This document shows, one piece after another, positions 27,442-34,917 of a stretch of DNA of 50,881 nucleotides. The stretch is from CAZJCK01 sp964544635 (GTDB lineage: Bacteria > Zixibacteria > MSB-5A5 > GN15 > FEB-12), in the NCBI GenBank assembly GCA_964544635.1, contig CAZJCK010000017.1, positions 1 through 50,881 of the forward strand, read 5' to 3'. The position numbers and the translations under genes are program-made. The notes under the pieces were generated by a model, which saw only the letters and a list, made by a program, of their open reading frames with translations, was not told the origin of the DNA and made no database searches. Every line of letters starts with the position of its first letter. Within the stretch, counting starts at the first letter, position 1.

Positions 27442-27933
27442 CTAAAGAAATTTCTGCAGCCAGACAATATCGAATTCGCGACCGAACTTGGTCCCCACCC
27501 GGGAAAACCGTCCACACTCAGCAAAACCGTGCTTCTGGTGAAAATTGAGACTCGGCTCGTTCTCCGACGATACACTGGCAAGCAGAATGGTGATGTCCTT
27601 GCGGGCGGCCTGCTCTTCGAGATAGTCAAGCAGTCGCGAACCAAGCCCCTTCCCGGTATGCTCCGGCGCCAGAAAATAGCTGACCTCGGCGGCATGACGC
27701 AGGGTGTCGGCCGGACTAAGCGGGCGCAACTGGGCAAAGCCGACCACGGCGCCGGCATTGTCCTCAGCCACCACAAACGGCAGCCCGTCGGCTGCCGCGG
27801 CCAGTCGATAATAAAACGAATCGTCGACCGGATCGGACGGATAGGCGGCGTAGCTCTCGGTCACGAAGCGATTGAAGATATCGACGATGGCACGGGCATC
27901 GTCGCTACCGGCGGGACGGAAGGTGTAAGTCAT
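27442..27933 (-). CDS. GNAT-family N-acetyltransferase
   Basis: A 163-residue acetyl-CoA-dependent acyltransferase, similar to the phosphinothricin-acetyltransferase-like group (FRPAGSDDARAIVDIFNRFV at the start). The acetyl-CoA loop is in EHTGKGLGSRLLDYLEEQA (about residues 96-114), and the later SVSSENEPSLNFHQKHGF is the usual family C-terminal segment. The substrate is unknown. The start at 27933 begins the fold; the longer open frame runs back through the tRNA-Arg gene and is not real. It lies 45 bp downstream of tRNA-Arg. Confidence 0.9.
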   Translation of the reverse strand: MTYTFRPAGSDDARAIVDIFNRFVTESYAAYPSDPVDDSFYYRLAAAADGLPFVVAEDNAGAVVGFAQLRPLSPADTLRHAAEVSYFLAPEHTGKGLGSRLLDYLEEQAARKDITILLASVSSENEPSLNFHQKHGFAECGRFSRVGTKFGREFDIVWLQKFL

Positions 27934-27978
27934 ACCTGAATAGTGATGCGTTGAAGTCGTGGATGCAAGGCCAAAAAA

Positions 27979-28053
27979 TACCCCCGGCAGGATTCGAACC
28001 TGCGACCAAAGGTTTAGGAAACCTCTGCTCTGTCCTAACTGAGCTACGGGGGC
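27979..28053 (-). tRNA. tRNA-Arg (anticodon CCU)
   Basis: A 75-nt cloverleaf: acceptor GCCCCCG/CGGGGGT (G1-U72 wobble), D-arm GCTC/GAGC, anticodon stem GAGGT/ACCTT with loop TTCCTAA (anticodon CCT, reading AGG), T-arm GCAGG-TTCGAAT-CCTGC. CCA is not encoded, and TTTTTT follows the 3' end. It is preceded by the 91-bp promoter-bearing array. Confidence 0.95.
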
Positions 28054-28080
28054 AGGCACAGCCTGTCTTCTTCGTACCGG

Positions 28081-28109
28081 AAGATACAGGGTAGAGTGCA
28101 CAGATTCAA
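28081..28109 (-). promoter_or_regulatory. tRNA-Arg promoter, array unit 1
   Basis: TTGAAT (28104-28109), 17-bp spacer, TATCTT (28081-28086). The expected transcript start is near 28074, about 20 nt ahead of the mature tRNA 5' end. Confidence 0.7.
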
Positions 28110-28172
28110 GGAGCATGTGTACGATAGCTCAGGTCGACGGGGGGCAGGCACAGCCTGTCTTTTTCGTACCGG

Positions 28173-28201
28173 AAGATACAGGGTAGAGCGCACAGATTCA
28201 A
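28173..28201 (-). promoter_or_regulatory. Array promoter, unit 2
   Basis: Identical boxes and 17-bp spacer, about 92 bp upstream of the unit 1 promoter. Confidence 0.6.
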
Positions 28202-28263
28202 GGAGCATGTGTACGATAGCTCAGGTCGACGGGGGCAGGCACAGCCTGTCTTTTTCGTACCGG

Positions 28264-28292
28264 AAGATACAGGGTAGAGTGCACAGATTCAA
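28264..28292 (-). promoter_or_regulatory. Array promoter, unit 3
   Basis: Identical boxes and 17-bp spacer, 91 bp upstream of the unit 2 promoter. Confidence 0.6.
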
Positions 28293-28354
28293 GGAGCATG
28301 TGTACGATAGCTCAGGTCGGCGGGGGCAGGCACAGCCTGTCTTCTTCGTACCGG

Positions 28355-28383
28355 AAGATACAGGGTAGAGTGTACAGATTCAA
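28355..28383 (-). promoter_or_regulatory. Array promoter, unit 4
   Basis: Identical boxes and 17-bp spacer. The unit is cut off 11 bp beyond the -35 box, so the promoter is kept although the unit is truncated. Confidence 0.6.
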
Positions 28384-28460
28384 GGAGCATGTGTGCCGAG
28401 CAATCGTTGTAGGCCAGAATGTCCGAACGACTTCTGGCGTTCTTTGTACCGCAAGCAAAT

Positions 28461-28503
28461 CCCGGAACTCGGCGGTCGCCTTCGGCGGCCTTGAGATTCC
28501 GGG
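28461..28503. repeat. Dispersed hairpin repeat, family B, copy 3
   Basis: CCCGGAACTC pairs with GAGATTCCGGG (one bulge) around a GC-rich inner hairpin GGCGGTCGCC-TTC-GGCGGCC. CTACAA follows, as at 3639-3644. Confidence 0.65.
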
Positions 28504-28527
28504 CTACAATTGATTGGCGACTCTGAA

Positions 28528-28544
28528 ATTCCGGGTTACGGAAT
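28528..28544. repeat. Short hairpin at the apt 3' end
   Basis: ATTCCG, loop GGTTA, CGGAAT, nested in GGCGA/TCGCC-like arms, 8 bp past the apt stop. It may be a partial family B relative. Confidence 0.4.
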
Positions 28545-28551
28545 CGCCTCG

Positions 28552-29076
28552 CTACTCTGATTCGTACGAGATCAGGTAGTGCCGCTTGTAGTCTTTCAGG
28601 AGGTGATTGAAAGGCAGGAAGGTCAGGCCGATGACACTGGCGATCGAAACCACTTCGCCGCCCATTCGCTCCACCAGTTTGCAGGCCGCTTTAATGGTGC
28701 CGCCGGTCGCCACCAGATCGTCGACAATCACTACCCGCATGCCGGGTTTGATGACATCGGCATGCATCTCGAGTCGATCGACACCGTACTCCAGCTCATA
28801 CTCCTCCGTCACGGTCTCCCCCGGCAGCTTGCCCGGTTTACGAGCCAGTGCCAGCGGCAGGTTCATGCGGTCGGCCAGGGCGCCGCCGAAAACAAAACCG
28901 CGCGCCTCGATACCGATCAGGATTTCAGGACGATCCGGTGTGATGCGGGCCTCAAGGCCGTCGAGCGCCAGCTTGTACCCCTCGGCACTGGCAATCAGGG
29001 TGGTAATGTCGTAGAAGAGAATGCCCGGCTTGGGATGATCGGGCACCTCGCGGATATACTTTCTCAGTTCGTCCAT
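28552..29076 (-). CDS. apt: Adenine phosphoribosyltransferase
   Basis: A 174-residue purine-salvage enzyme that joins adenine and PRPP to AMP. It opens MDELRKYIREVPDHPKPGILF and has the type I PRPP-binding loop VVIVDDLVATGGTIKAA (about residues 122-138) and the family segments IEARGFVFGGALAD and LPGETVTEEYELEYG. The start at 29076 opens the family-standard N-terminus and follows GGGGTGG; the 39-residue upstream extension is out-of-family and overlaps acyP. It lies 22 bp downstream of acyP and is probably co-transcribed with it. Confidence 0.96.
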   Translation of the reverse strand: MDELRKYIREVPDHPKPGILFYDITTLIASAEGYKLALDGLEARITPDRPEILIGIEARGFVFGGALADRMNLPLALARKPGKLPGETVTEEYELEYGVDRLEMHADVIKPGMRVVIVDDLVATGGTIKAACKLVERMGGEVVSIASVIGLTFLPFNHLLKDYKRHYLISYESE

Positions 29077-29098
29077 GGATTTGCCACCCCGTTTTCGT

Positions 29099-29377
29099 CT
29101 ATCTTGATATGTCGAAGCCGACATGATCACTGGTCGGCTCTTTGAATTCGATGTCGATGTGGTCGACATGCGCCGGCGGCGGTCCTTTGCCAAGCTCGTC
29201 GGCGAAGGTCTCGATATCGGCCTTGTCTCCCTCGACCCAGGCCGAGACGGACCCGTCCGGATTGTTCCGCACCCATCCGACCAGGTTCAGTCGGGTTGCC
29301 TGCTGGTAGCAGAAGTAGCGAAAGCCGACCCCCTGGACTCGTCCTGTTACTTCGATAGCGGCGGCCGCATCGGCCAC
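29099..29377 (-). CDS. acyP: Acylphosphatase
   Basis: A 92-residue enzyme that hydrolyses acyl phosphates. It has the signature GRVQGVGFRYF, with the catalytic Arg (about residue 20), and GWVRNNPDGSVSAWVEG, with the catalytic Asn (about residue 38). The gene starts with GTG at 29377; AGGAG sits 7 nt upstream and overlaps the stop of the preceding LOG-like gene (TAGGAG), so the two are tightly linked. Length matches the family (about 90 residues). Confidence 0.95.
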   Translation of the reverse strand: MADAAAAIEVTGRVQGVGFRYFCYQQATRLNLVGWVRNNPDGSVSAWVEGDKADIETFADELGKGPPPAHVDHIDIEFKEPTSDHVGFDISR

Positions 29378-29387
29378 AAGAGGGCTC

Positions 29388-29861
29388 CTATTTCTTCTTC
29401 TTTACCAGCTTCATGACGAGTTCGGCCGCTTCCTCGGCTGTCTCGGCCTGATTGATTTCGTCACCCAGCCGCCAGGCATTGACCGCCACCAGTGGTTTGC
29501 CGGCGTGGAGAGCGAAGGCCATCTCGGAGAGGGTGCCGTACTTGCCGGGAAAGGCAACCACGGCATCGGCGGTCCGCACCACCATGATATTTCGAGCCTC
29601 GCCGAACCCGGTTGGAATGACCAGGTCGATGAACTCATTGGCATCGTCCGGATTGTCGGTGGGCAAAATGCCTATAGTCATGCCACCACCTTCTTTGGCT
29701 CCCCGGGCGGCTCCTTCCATGATTCCTCCGAGGCCCCCACAAACAACGATGCCCCCATGTTCCGCGACGTAGCGACCTACTTCCGCGGCCTGATCCCGCA
29801 ACTTCTTGGAGCATTTGCCTGCCCCAACAATTGCGATGACCGGCTTACGCTCTGCGGCCAT
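29388..29861 (-). CDS. LOG-like Rossmann protein (TIGR00725 type)
   Basis: A 157-residue protein with the nucleotide-binding fold of the LOG/DprA-like superfamily: IAIVGAGKCSKK at the start, VVCGGLGGIMEGAARGAKEGGG in the middle, and FPGKYGTLSEMAFAL, a variant of the PGGxGTxxE motif with Lys-Tyr replacing Gly-x. LOG proteins release cytokinin-like bases from nucleotides, but TIGR00725 members have no proven activity. The start at 29861 has AAAGGAC upstream; the longer frame runs through the tRNA-Pro gene. It heads the LOG-acyP-apt operon. Confidence 0.88.
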   Translation of the reverse strand: MAAERKPVIAIVGAGKCSKKLRDQAAEVGRYVAEHGGIVVCGGLGGIMEGAARGAKEGGGMTIGILPTDNPDDANEFIDLVIPTGFGEARNIMVVRTADAVVAFPGKYGTLSEMAFALHAGKPLVAVNAWRLGDEINQAETAEEAAELVMKLVKKKK

Positions 29862-29955
29862 GGTACAGTCCTTTCTTTGTGCTATGCATCTGCGTGGTAA
29901 GTTCCAAGTCTTCCGCTCCTCGCCCCGTGGCCGTCGAACTCGTGGAGTAAAAAAA

Positions 29956-30029
29956 TCGGGGCGACTGGATTTGAACCAGCGACCTCTTAGTCCCGAACCA
30001 AGCGCGCTACCAACCTGCGCTACGCCCCG
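29956..30029 (-). tRNA. tRNA-Pro (anticodon CGG)
   Basis: A 74-nt cloverleaf with perfect acceptor CGGGGCG/CGCCCCG, D-arm GCGC/GCGC, anticodon stem CTTGG/CTAAG with loop TTCGGGA (CGG, reading CCG), T-arm GCTGG-TTCAAAT-CCAGT, discriminator A. C1-G72 is typical of proline tRNAs. A T7 run follows. Confidence 0.95.
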
Positions 30030-30141
30030 AGATTTTCTGAGTTCCAAGGCGCTCTATGATAAACGATTTACCGCCGTTGTCAACAGTTTTAAATAGGCCG
30101 GTCAGTCGACAGCAGGCTGCCGGCGGGCCGGATCGATCGTT

Positions 30142-30918
30142 CTAAAGCTTCAGGCGCAATTGTGACAGCCGATCAAGCGAGTCGCGGTCGGTGAAATTCA
30201 GTTTAATCGGGGTGATCGAGACGACGTTGCGGTAAACGGTGGCAAAATCGGTCCCCTGGGTCTTCTTCCATTTCGGACGTCCGCCGATCCAGTAATACGG
30301 TTTGCCGCGCGGATCGGTCTTGTGGATGACAACATCCTTGTAATGCCGCATGCCCAGCGAGGTGAACTCATAACGGGTGTATGTGCCCCGTTTCCTGACC
30401 GGGAAATTGACATTTAAAAATGTCGAGGTATCCAGTTCAAAGGCCTCGAAGTTGTCGACCAGCCCGGCTATGAATTTGGCGGCCGGATTCATCGGTGTCT
30501 CCGGCTCCCAGTTGGCCATCGAACAGGCCAGCGAGGGTATTCCCAGAATCGAACCTTCGATGGCGGCAGCGACGGTGCCGGAATAGGTAATGTCGTCCCC
30601 CATGTTGGCGCCGTGGTTAATACCCGAGACAATCATATCCGGCTTTTCGTCAGGAAACAGCAGGTGTATCGCGAGCATGACACAATCGGTCGGGGTACCG
30701 TCGGTGGCGTAGCGGCGCGAATCCATCTTGTGCACGCGCAGCGGCCGGCTGAGCGTGAGCGAGTGGGACGAGGCCGACTGCTCACGGTCGGGCGCCACCA
30801 TGTAGACCTCGTTCTTGCGCCCCAACTCTTCCATCAACGCAACGATGCCGTCAGTGAAGTAACCGTCGTCGTTGGTAATCAGGATGCGCTTCTTTTTGGG
30901 TCGCCGGCGCTTAGACAC
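30142..30918 (-). CDS. surE: 5'/3'-nucleotidase SurE
   Basis: A 258-residue metal-dependent phosphatase acting on nucleoside monophosphates. The catalytic Asp pair is in RILITNDDGYFTDG (about residues 12-25), and SGINHGANMGDDITYSGTV is the second signature with the metal-binding Asn. The start is the GTG at 30918 (VSKRRRPKKKRILITNDD): it overlaps the DinB gene end by 8 nt, and GGACG lies upstream. The frame continues further upstream only as an antisense-like shadow across DinB. Confidence 0.93.
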   Translation of the reverse strand: MSKRRRPKKKRILITNDDGYFTDGIVALMEELGRKNEVYMVAPDREQSASSHSLTLSRPLRVHKMDSRRYATDGTPTDCVMLAIHLLFPDEKPDMIVSGINHGANMGDDITYSGTVAAAIEGSILGIPSLACSMANWEPETPMNPAAKFIAGLVDNFEAFELDTSTFLNVNFPVRKRGTYTRYEFTSLGMRHYKDVVIHKTDPRGKPYYWIGGRPKWKKTQGTDFATVYRNVVSITPIKLNFTDRDSLDRLSQLRLKL

Positions 30919-31366
30919 GGGGAACGTCCAGTCCCTGCATTCGCAGGAGCATGAATATCTGGCCGCGATGCCGCGCCTGGTGCTCGACCACGTGCCAGAC
31001 AAGCCAGCCGAGGGTGACATCGGTCTTGCGCCAGGGCAGATGAAAGGTAACGCTGTCGAACTGGGCGATATCGTGGCGCCGCATGAAATCGACAGTCTTG
31101 TCATGCCATTGGTCGAGCAGCCCCAGCAACTCAGGGAGCGTGTAGTGCTTCTGGTCGAACGACTCATCATGTTCATCGATGCGACCCTGCGCTACACTCT
31201 CGATCCACCAGTACTCGGCTTCGGCGATATGGACCAGGAGTTTGCGGATCGAGTTGTCGTGATTCGGCGGCGTCCAGTCGAGTTGCTCGTCGGTGAGATT
31301 GTTGATCCCGTCGATGAGTTCGCGTCGGCAGTCGGTGTAATTGAAGAACAATTCAGCGAGATTCAT
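30911..31366 (-). CDS. DinB-family protein (four-helix-bundle metalloprotein)
   Basis: A 151-residue protein of the DinB/YfiT superfamily. The three His ligands are seen in LLVHIAEAEYWW (first) and WHVVEHQARHRGQI (second and third). Some members are thiol-dependent transferases such as bacillithiol S-transferases, but the activity here is unknown. The start at 31366 (MNLAELFFNYTDCR) fits the family length; an ATG three codons earlier is possible, and a TTG at 31402 is unlikely. It overlaps surE by 8 nt, so the two are co-translated. Confidence 0.85.
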   Translation of the reverse strand: MNLAELFFNYTDCRRELIDGINNLTDEQLDWTPPNHDNSIRKLLVHIAEAEYWWIESVAQGRIDEHDESFDQKHYTLPELLGLLDQWHDKTVDFMRRHDIAQFDSVTFHLPWRKTDVTLGWLVWHVVEHQARHRGQIFMLLRMQGLDVPRV

Positions 31367-31418
31367 ACCGCCCATATTACGCAGGGGGGTGGCAATAATC
31401 AAGTGAATGGTTGACGGC

Positions 31419-32102
31419 TCAATACCAGAGCCGTCGCCAGATCTGCCATATGAACCGCCCGACGTCGGAGAGCGGCCGGATATACGACCGACTGTCGGAA
31501 TAGACGGTGGAAACCGGGACAGCGCGAACGCTTGTTCCGGCGGCAGCGGCCCGCAGCAGCAGTTCCGACTCGAAGTCGTAATTGCGGGAGGTCGGCCGGA
31601 CTTTACGGATCACTGCCGTCGGGATGAGGCGGAAGCCACACTGGCTGTCGGCAATCATCTGGCGACTGAATATCGAGACCAGCGCCGAGGTCCAGCGGTT
31701 GGACAGCCAGCGGTGCGGCGGGACACGCGTGATCGAAAGATCGCGGCAGCCCAGCACGATGGAGCGTCGGTCCCACGCCGCCGTGAGCGTGAGGACTTCC
31801 TCGGGAAGGTGCTGCAGGTCGGCGTCGAGGGTGAGGACGCCGTCATATTCTTCAGCCACGGCGCGGTCGAAACCGGCCTGCAGGGCGGCGCCTTTCCCCA
31901 TGTTGGCCGACAGCGAGATCAGCCCGACCTGTTCGTTGGCAACGATGGTGGCGGTGGCATCAGTAGAACCGTCGTCAACGACGAGCATGTCCCGGCGATC
32001 GACAAGGCGAGACAATCGTTCGAGCAGCTCCGGCAGGTGGGCGGCGGCATTGTACGCCGGGATGACTGCAAGGATGCGGGGTTTCTCGATAAACGCGGGC
32101 AT
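31419..32102 (-). CDS. Glycosyltransferase family 2 (dolichol-phosphate-mannose-synthase-like)
   Basis: A 227-residue cytoplasmic or membrane-associated GT-A enzyme: ILAVIPAYNAAAHL at the start, LVVDDGSTDAT for nucleotide-sugar binding, LTLDADLQHLPEE as the metal-binding DxD, and IADSQCGFRLI as the acceptor-site motif common in DPM1-like polyprenyl-phosphate sugar transferases. There are no transmembrane helices, unlike GtrB-type relatives. The start at 32102 (MPAFIEKPRIL) is chosen because the fold begins there. It lies between tRNA-Pro(GGG) and DinB. Confidence 0.9.
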   Translation of the reverse strand: MPAFIEKPRILAVIPAYNAAAHLPELLERLSRLVDRRDMLVVDDGSTDATATIVANEQVGLISLSANMGKGAALQAGFDRAVAEEYDGVLTLDADLQHLPEEVLTLTAAWDRRSIVLGCRDLSITRVPPHRWLSNRWTSALVSIFSRQMIADSQCGFRLIPTAVIRKVRPTSRNYDFESELLLRAAAAGTSVRAVPVSTVYSDSRSYIRPLSDVGRFIWQIWRRLWY

Positions 32103-32172
32103 GCTCGAAACTGGCAAACGGTGCGACCTTGGGGCAAGCAAAAAGCGGTGATAGTGGGGAATAAAAAAATGG

Positions 32173-32247
32173 TCGGAGCGAGCCGATTTGAACGGCCGAC
32201 CTCTCGCACCCCAAGCGAGTGCGCTAACCAGACTGCGCCACGCTCCG
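32173..32247 (-). tRNA. tRNA-Pro (anticodon GGG)
   Basis: A 75-nt cloverleaf with acceptor CGGAGCG/CGCTCCG, anticodon stem CTCGC/GCGAG with loop TTGGGGT (GGG, reading CCC/CCU), T-arm GGCCG-TTCAAAT-CGGCT, discriminator A. It is the second proline isoacceptor within 2.3 kb. A T7 run lies just downstream. Confidence 0.95.
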
Positions 32248-32320
32248 ATCCATCATTGACTTGCGGTCGACGCCCCAGCTCGGGCGTCAGCGATACAAAT
32301 TAAGCAAATCCATATCAAAA

Positions 32321-32674
32321 TCAAGGGAAGTATTTGAGCAGCGCCTCGACATCCGTCTTGATCTGCCCAATGAGTGTTTTCACCTTGGCCTGCCTGATAG
32401 CCTGGGTGTTTTCCTCGGCACTTTTTTTCATCATCAGCCGCGAACGGGTGCCCGGAATGGTCAGTTTCTCTTTGGTCCGCAGGTGGTTGATGCGATTGAT
32501 CAGTTCGATATCCTGCTGCGTATAGATACGGTTGCCGCCGCGGTTTTTGCGTGGGTTGAGGGTGGGGAACTCTTTCTCCCAGTATCGCAGGACATACGGT
32601 TCGAGGCCGGTGATGCGGCTGACCTCGCTGATCGAGTAGTAGCGTTTTTCGATGGTCTCGGTTTTTGTGGCCAT
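32321..32674 (-). CDS. MerR-family transcriptional regulator
   Basis: A 117-residue DNA-binding protein. The winged helix is in YYSISEVSRITGLEPYVLRYWEKEFPTLNPRKNRGGNRIYTQQD-type sequence (residues 12-55), followed by a short helical dimerisation part without a Cys-rich effector site. It resembles the small MerR proteins often found next to lipid or cell-division genes; no ligand is predicted. GAGGGG precedes the ATG. It is the last gene of the hypothetical-plsY-gpsA-merR operon, 21 bp after gpsA. Confidence 0.93.
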   Translation of the reverse strand: MATKTETIEKRYYSISEVSRITGLEPYVLRYWEKEFPTLNPRKNRGGNRIYTQQDIELINRINHLRTKEKLTIPGTRSRLMMKKSAEENTQAIRQAKVKTLIGQIKTDVEALLKYFP

Positions 32675-32695
32675 GACAGTATCCCCTCGTATATC

Positions 32696-33697
32696 TCAGT
32701 ACCAGACTTCGGGCTTCAGCGAACGTCCCATCAACTCGAACATGGCGGCCTCGGCATCCATATCTTCAAACAGGACGCGGTACATGACCCCGGTGATAGG
32801 CATTTCGACCCGCTCCAGCTCGGCCAGCTCGAAGCCGCTCCGGGTGGTTTCGACGCCTTCGGCCACCATCGTCATGGTCGACAGCGCCTCGCGCAGCGAT
32901 TGTCCCTGGCCGATCCTCTCGCCCACCCGGCGATTGCGACTGTGCCGCGAGCCGCAGGTGGTAACCAGATCGCCCAGTCCGGAAAGGCCGGCGAAGGTAT
33001 CGGGCCGTGCCCCCATCGACAATCCGAGCCGCTGCATTTCCGCAAGGCCACGGGCAATCAGGGCGCCGCGGGTGTTGTCGCCATACCCCAGACCGTCGGC
33101 AATACCGGAGGCGATGGCGATGATGTTCTTGAGCGATCCGGCCAGTTCCACGCCTGCCAGGTCGCGGCTCTTGTAGACGCGGAAGAGCGGATTGCTGAAG
33201 GTCTCCTGGACCATCTCGACGATGCGTTCGTTGAGGCCGGCGGCGGTGACGGCAGTCGGCATGTCGGCGGCTACTTCCTCAGCGTGCGACGGTCCCGACA
33301 GGGTGGTGACATGTTCGGCTGCGATGTCGAGGGTGTCGATAACGACTTCGGACATCCGCTTCAGCGTATTTCGTTCGATTCCCTTGGCCAGGTTAACGAT
33401 CGCCTGACCGCGCTCGACGCGGGCATACTTGAGCACGCCTCGGAGGTATTGCGACGGAATCGCCAGTGCGATCAGGGCGACATCGGAGGTCGCCTCGTCC
33501 AGCTTGTTGGTGACTACAACCGACTCGGGCAGGCGTACCCCCGGCAGCTTGTCCTCGCGTACACGGTCATACTCAAGGCGACGCGCTTCGTCCGGGTCGT
33601 ACTCCCAGAGCAGGACTTCTTTGCCGTTACGCGCCAAAAGGCGGGCGATCGCGATCCCCCATGATCCGGCGCCGAGTATGCCGATGCGACTAAGCAT
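32696..33697 (-). CDS. gpsA: Glycerol-3-phosphate dehydrogenase [NAD(P)+]
   Basis: A 333-residue cytoplasmic enzyme that reduces dihydroxyacetone phosphate to sn-glycerol-3-phosphate, the phospholipid backbone. It has the Rossmann motif GILGAGSWGIAIA at 6-18, the substrate-binding LSGPSHAEEV, the catalytic Lys in LKNIIAIASGIADGLG, and GLSGLGDLVTTC. Length is normal. It overlaps plsY by 8 nt, with AAGGAGG inside the plsY end, so both steps (G3P synthesis and first acylation) are co-expressed. Confidence 0.97.
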   Translation of the reverse strand: MLSRIGILGAGSWGIAIARLLARNGKEVLLWEYDPDEARRLEYDRVREDKLPGVRLPESVVVTNKLDEATSDVALIALAIPSQYLRGVLKYARVERGQAIVNLAKGIERNTLKRMSEVVIDTLDIAAEHVTTLSGPSHAEEVAADMPTAVTAAGLNERIVEMVQETFSNPLFRVYKSRDLAGVELAGSLKNIIAIASGIADGLGYGDNTRGALIARGLAEMQRLGLSMGARPDTFAGLSGLGDLVTTCGSRHSRNRRVGERIGQGQSLREALSTMTMVAEGVETTRSGFELAELERVEMPITGVMYRVLFEDMDAEAAMFELMGRSLKPEVWY

Positions 33698-34349
33698 TGT
33701 CGGCAGCCTCCTTGCCCCTGGAGGAGAAACTGAACCGGCGCTCGGTGCCGGCGGCCAGCCGCGCGATGTTGTCGCGATGGGTCCAGGCAATCAATACAAA
33801 CAGGAGCCATGTGAGAATGATGTAGTACACCGAAATATCCATCGACAACAGAAATCGCTCGACCGTCGTTGAAACGCCCAGCGACAGCGCGGCGATCAGT
33901 GAGCCGGCGGAGATATATTTTGTGATGGATACGACGATCGTGAACGCGGCCAGGGCAATCAGCGTTTCGCGCAAAAGCAGCATAAGCAACACGCCGAGGG
34001 CGGTGTTGACACCCTTGCCGCCCTTGAAACGGAGATAGACCGGAAAGATGTGACCGACGATGGCGATCAGTCCGGCCAGGATTGCGTAGAGGGCCTCGTT
34101 GAACGGAGCGCCGTAAACGCCGGCATACCACTGGGCCAAAGCAACCGCCGCAATGCCCTTGGCGATGTCGCCGAGGTAGACCCAGACCGCCGTTTTGAAA
34201 CCGGCCACGCGGGCAACGTTGGTCGCACCAATGTTGCCCGAACCGTACTGACGGATATCACCGACGCCGGCGAGGCGGGCGACGATCCACCCGAACGGTA
34301 TGGCGCCGATGAAATAGGCGATCACCAGTATGGCGAGGGCAATGGTCAT
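33690..34349 (-). CDS. plsY: Acyl-phosphate glycerol-3-phosphate acyltransferase PlsY
   Basis: A 219-residue multi-pass inner-membrane enzyme that transfers the acyl group of acyl-phosphate to glycerol-3-phosphate, the first committed phospholipid step. It has the three family motifs: GSGNIGATNVAR (about 37-48), FKGGKGVNTALGV (about 108-120), and the third, IVLIAW-like TWLLFVLIAWTHRDNI near the C-terminus. It overlaps gpsA by 8 nt and follows the hypothetical membrane protein by 5 bp. Confidence 0.97.
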   Translation of the reverse strand: MTIALAILVIAYFIGAIPFGWIVARLAGVGDIRQYGSGNIGATNVARVAGFKTAVWVYLGDIAKGIAAVALAQWYAGVYGAPFNEALYAILAGLIAIVGHIFPVYLRFKGGKGVNTALGVLLMLLLRETLIALAAFTIVVSITKYISAGSLIAALSLGVSTTVERFLLSMDISVYYIILTWLLFVLIAWTHRDNIARLAAGTERRFSFSSRGKEAADNA

Positions 34350-34354
34350 AGTCG

Positions 34355-34822
34355 TTACAGCGTATCCGCCGGCATGAGGGTGTCGGCAGCTTCGCTACCC
34401 CGGGCGGCAACATCGGCTAAACCCGGATAGTAGTCTATCATTGCATCGATTATCAGTTGCACTTCTGCCGAATCGACCTGGTTATCCTCGGGCACCGATT
34501 GAATGGTCTGAAAGAAAACCCCAAGCCGCTGCAGATCGAGGGTATCGGTCTGCATTTTTGCCATGAAGGAGTCAATGACACGATTGAAGCGGGTGGTATC
34601 GACACCGGGTGGCGGATCGACCGCTAGTTCCTGTTTGATCTCATTGATCATATAGACGGCGCTGGATTTACTGAAATCGTCGAAATAGACATAAATGAAA
34701 ATCGCGGCCACGATAATGAGTACGACTACCACACCGAGCGCAATCAGGCCAATCAGGCATCCCCGTGACATTCCCTGTTTCCTCGGCGGCGCCTGCGGCG
34801 GCACATTGGGCTGCTGCTCCAT
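34355..34822 (-). CDS. Hypothetical single-pass membrane protein
   Basis: A 155-residue protein that I do not recognise. A Pro-rich N-terminus (MEQQPNVPPQAPPRKQG) is followed by one transmembrane helix (about 23-47, LIGLIALGVVVVLIIVAAIFIYVYF) and an acidic, helical extracytoplasmic domain of about 105 residues rich in Asp/Thr. AGGAGGGAAG gives a strong start. Its position directly ahead of plsY-gpsA suggests a link to envelope lipid metabolism, but this is only context. An 8-bp palindrome and a possible promoter lie upstream. Confidence 0.75.
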   Translation of the reverse strand: MEQQPNVPPQAPPRKQGMSRGCLIGLIALGVVVVLIIVAAIFIYVYFDDFSKSSAVYMINEIKQELAVDPPPGVDTTRFNRVIDSFMAKMQTDTLDLQRLGVFFQTIQSVPEDNQVDSAEVQLIIDAMIDYYPGLADVAARGSEAADTLMPADTL

Positions 34823-34882
34823 CTTCCCTCCTCAATTGATCGTCAAGACACCAGCGTTTCGGTTGGGCAAGTAGTACCCTGC

Positions 34883-34905
34883 CAACCGGTTCGGACGACC
34901 GGTTG
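34883..34905 (-). promoter_or_regulatory. Palindrome in the plsY-operon leader
   Basis: CAACCGGT, 7 nt, ACCGGTTG: a perfect 8-bp inverted repeat about 60 bp upstream of the first gene of the operon. It is a candidate operator, possibly for the MerR protein of the same operon. Confidence 0.4.
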
Positions 34906-34917
34906 ACCCGATGGTTT

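Larger units (their letters stand above)
28047..28394. repeat. 91-bp tandem array, 3.8 units, upstream of tRNA-Arg
   Basis: Units begin at 28047 (91 bp), 28138 (92 bp, one extra G), 28230 (91 bp) and 28321 (truncated, 74 bp). They differ by only a few substitutions. Each unit begins, on the plus strand, with CGGGGGC, the complement of the first seven tRNA-Arg nucleotides. It then carries a hairpin GGCAGGC-ACA-GCCTGTC, a TCGTAC/GTACGA inverted repeat, and between the latter a minus-strand promoter TTGAAT-N17-TATCTT. The array reads as duplicated tRNA 5'-flank. It has no spacers, so it is not CRISPR, and no protein reading is conserved through the extra base. Confidence 0.9.

Noticed and set aside
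27934..28116. N-terminal extension of the GNAT protein
   Set aside because: The extension is the translated tRNA-Arg gene and its flank.
28096..28368. Repeat-containing open frame in the 91-bp array
   Set aside because: The one-base length difference in unit 2 shifts the frame between units, so the repeated peptide is not conserved; the array is better read as promoter duplication.
28047..28394. CRISPR array
   Set aside because: Units are near-identical along their full 91 bp with no unique spacers, and there are no cas genes.
29862..30047. N-terminal extension of the LOG-like protein
   Set aside because: The extension is the translated tRNA-Pro(CGG) gene; a proper start with AAAGGAC lies at 29861.
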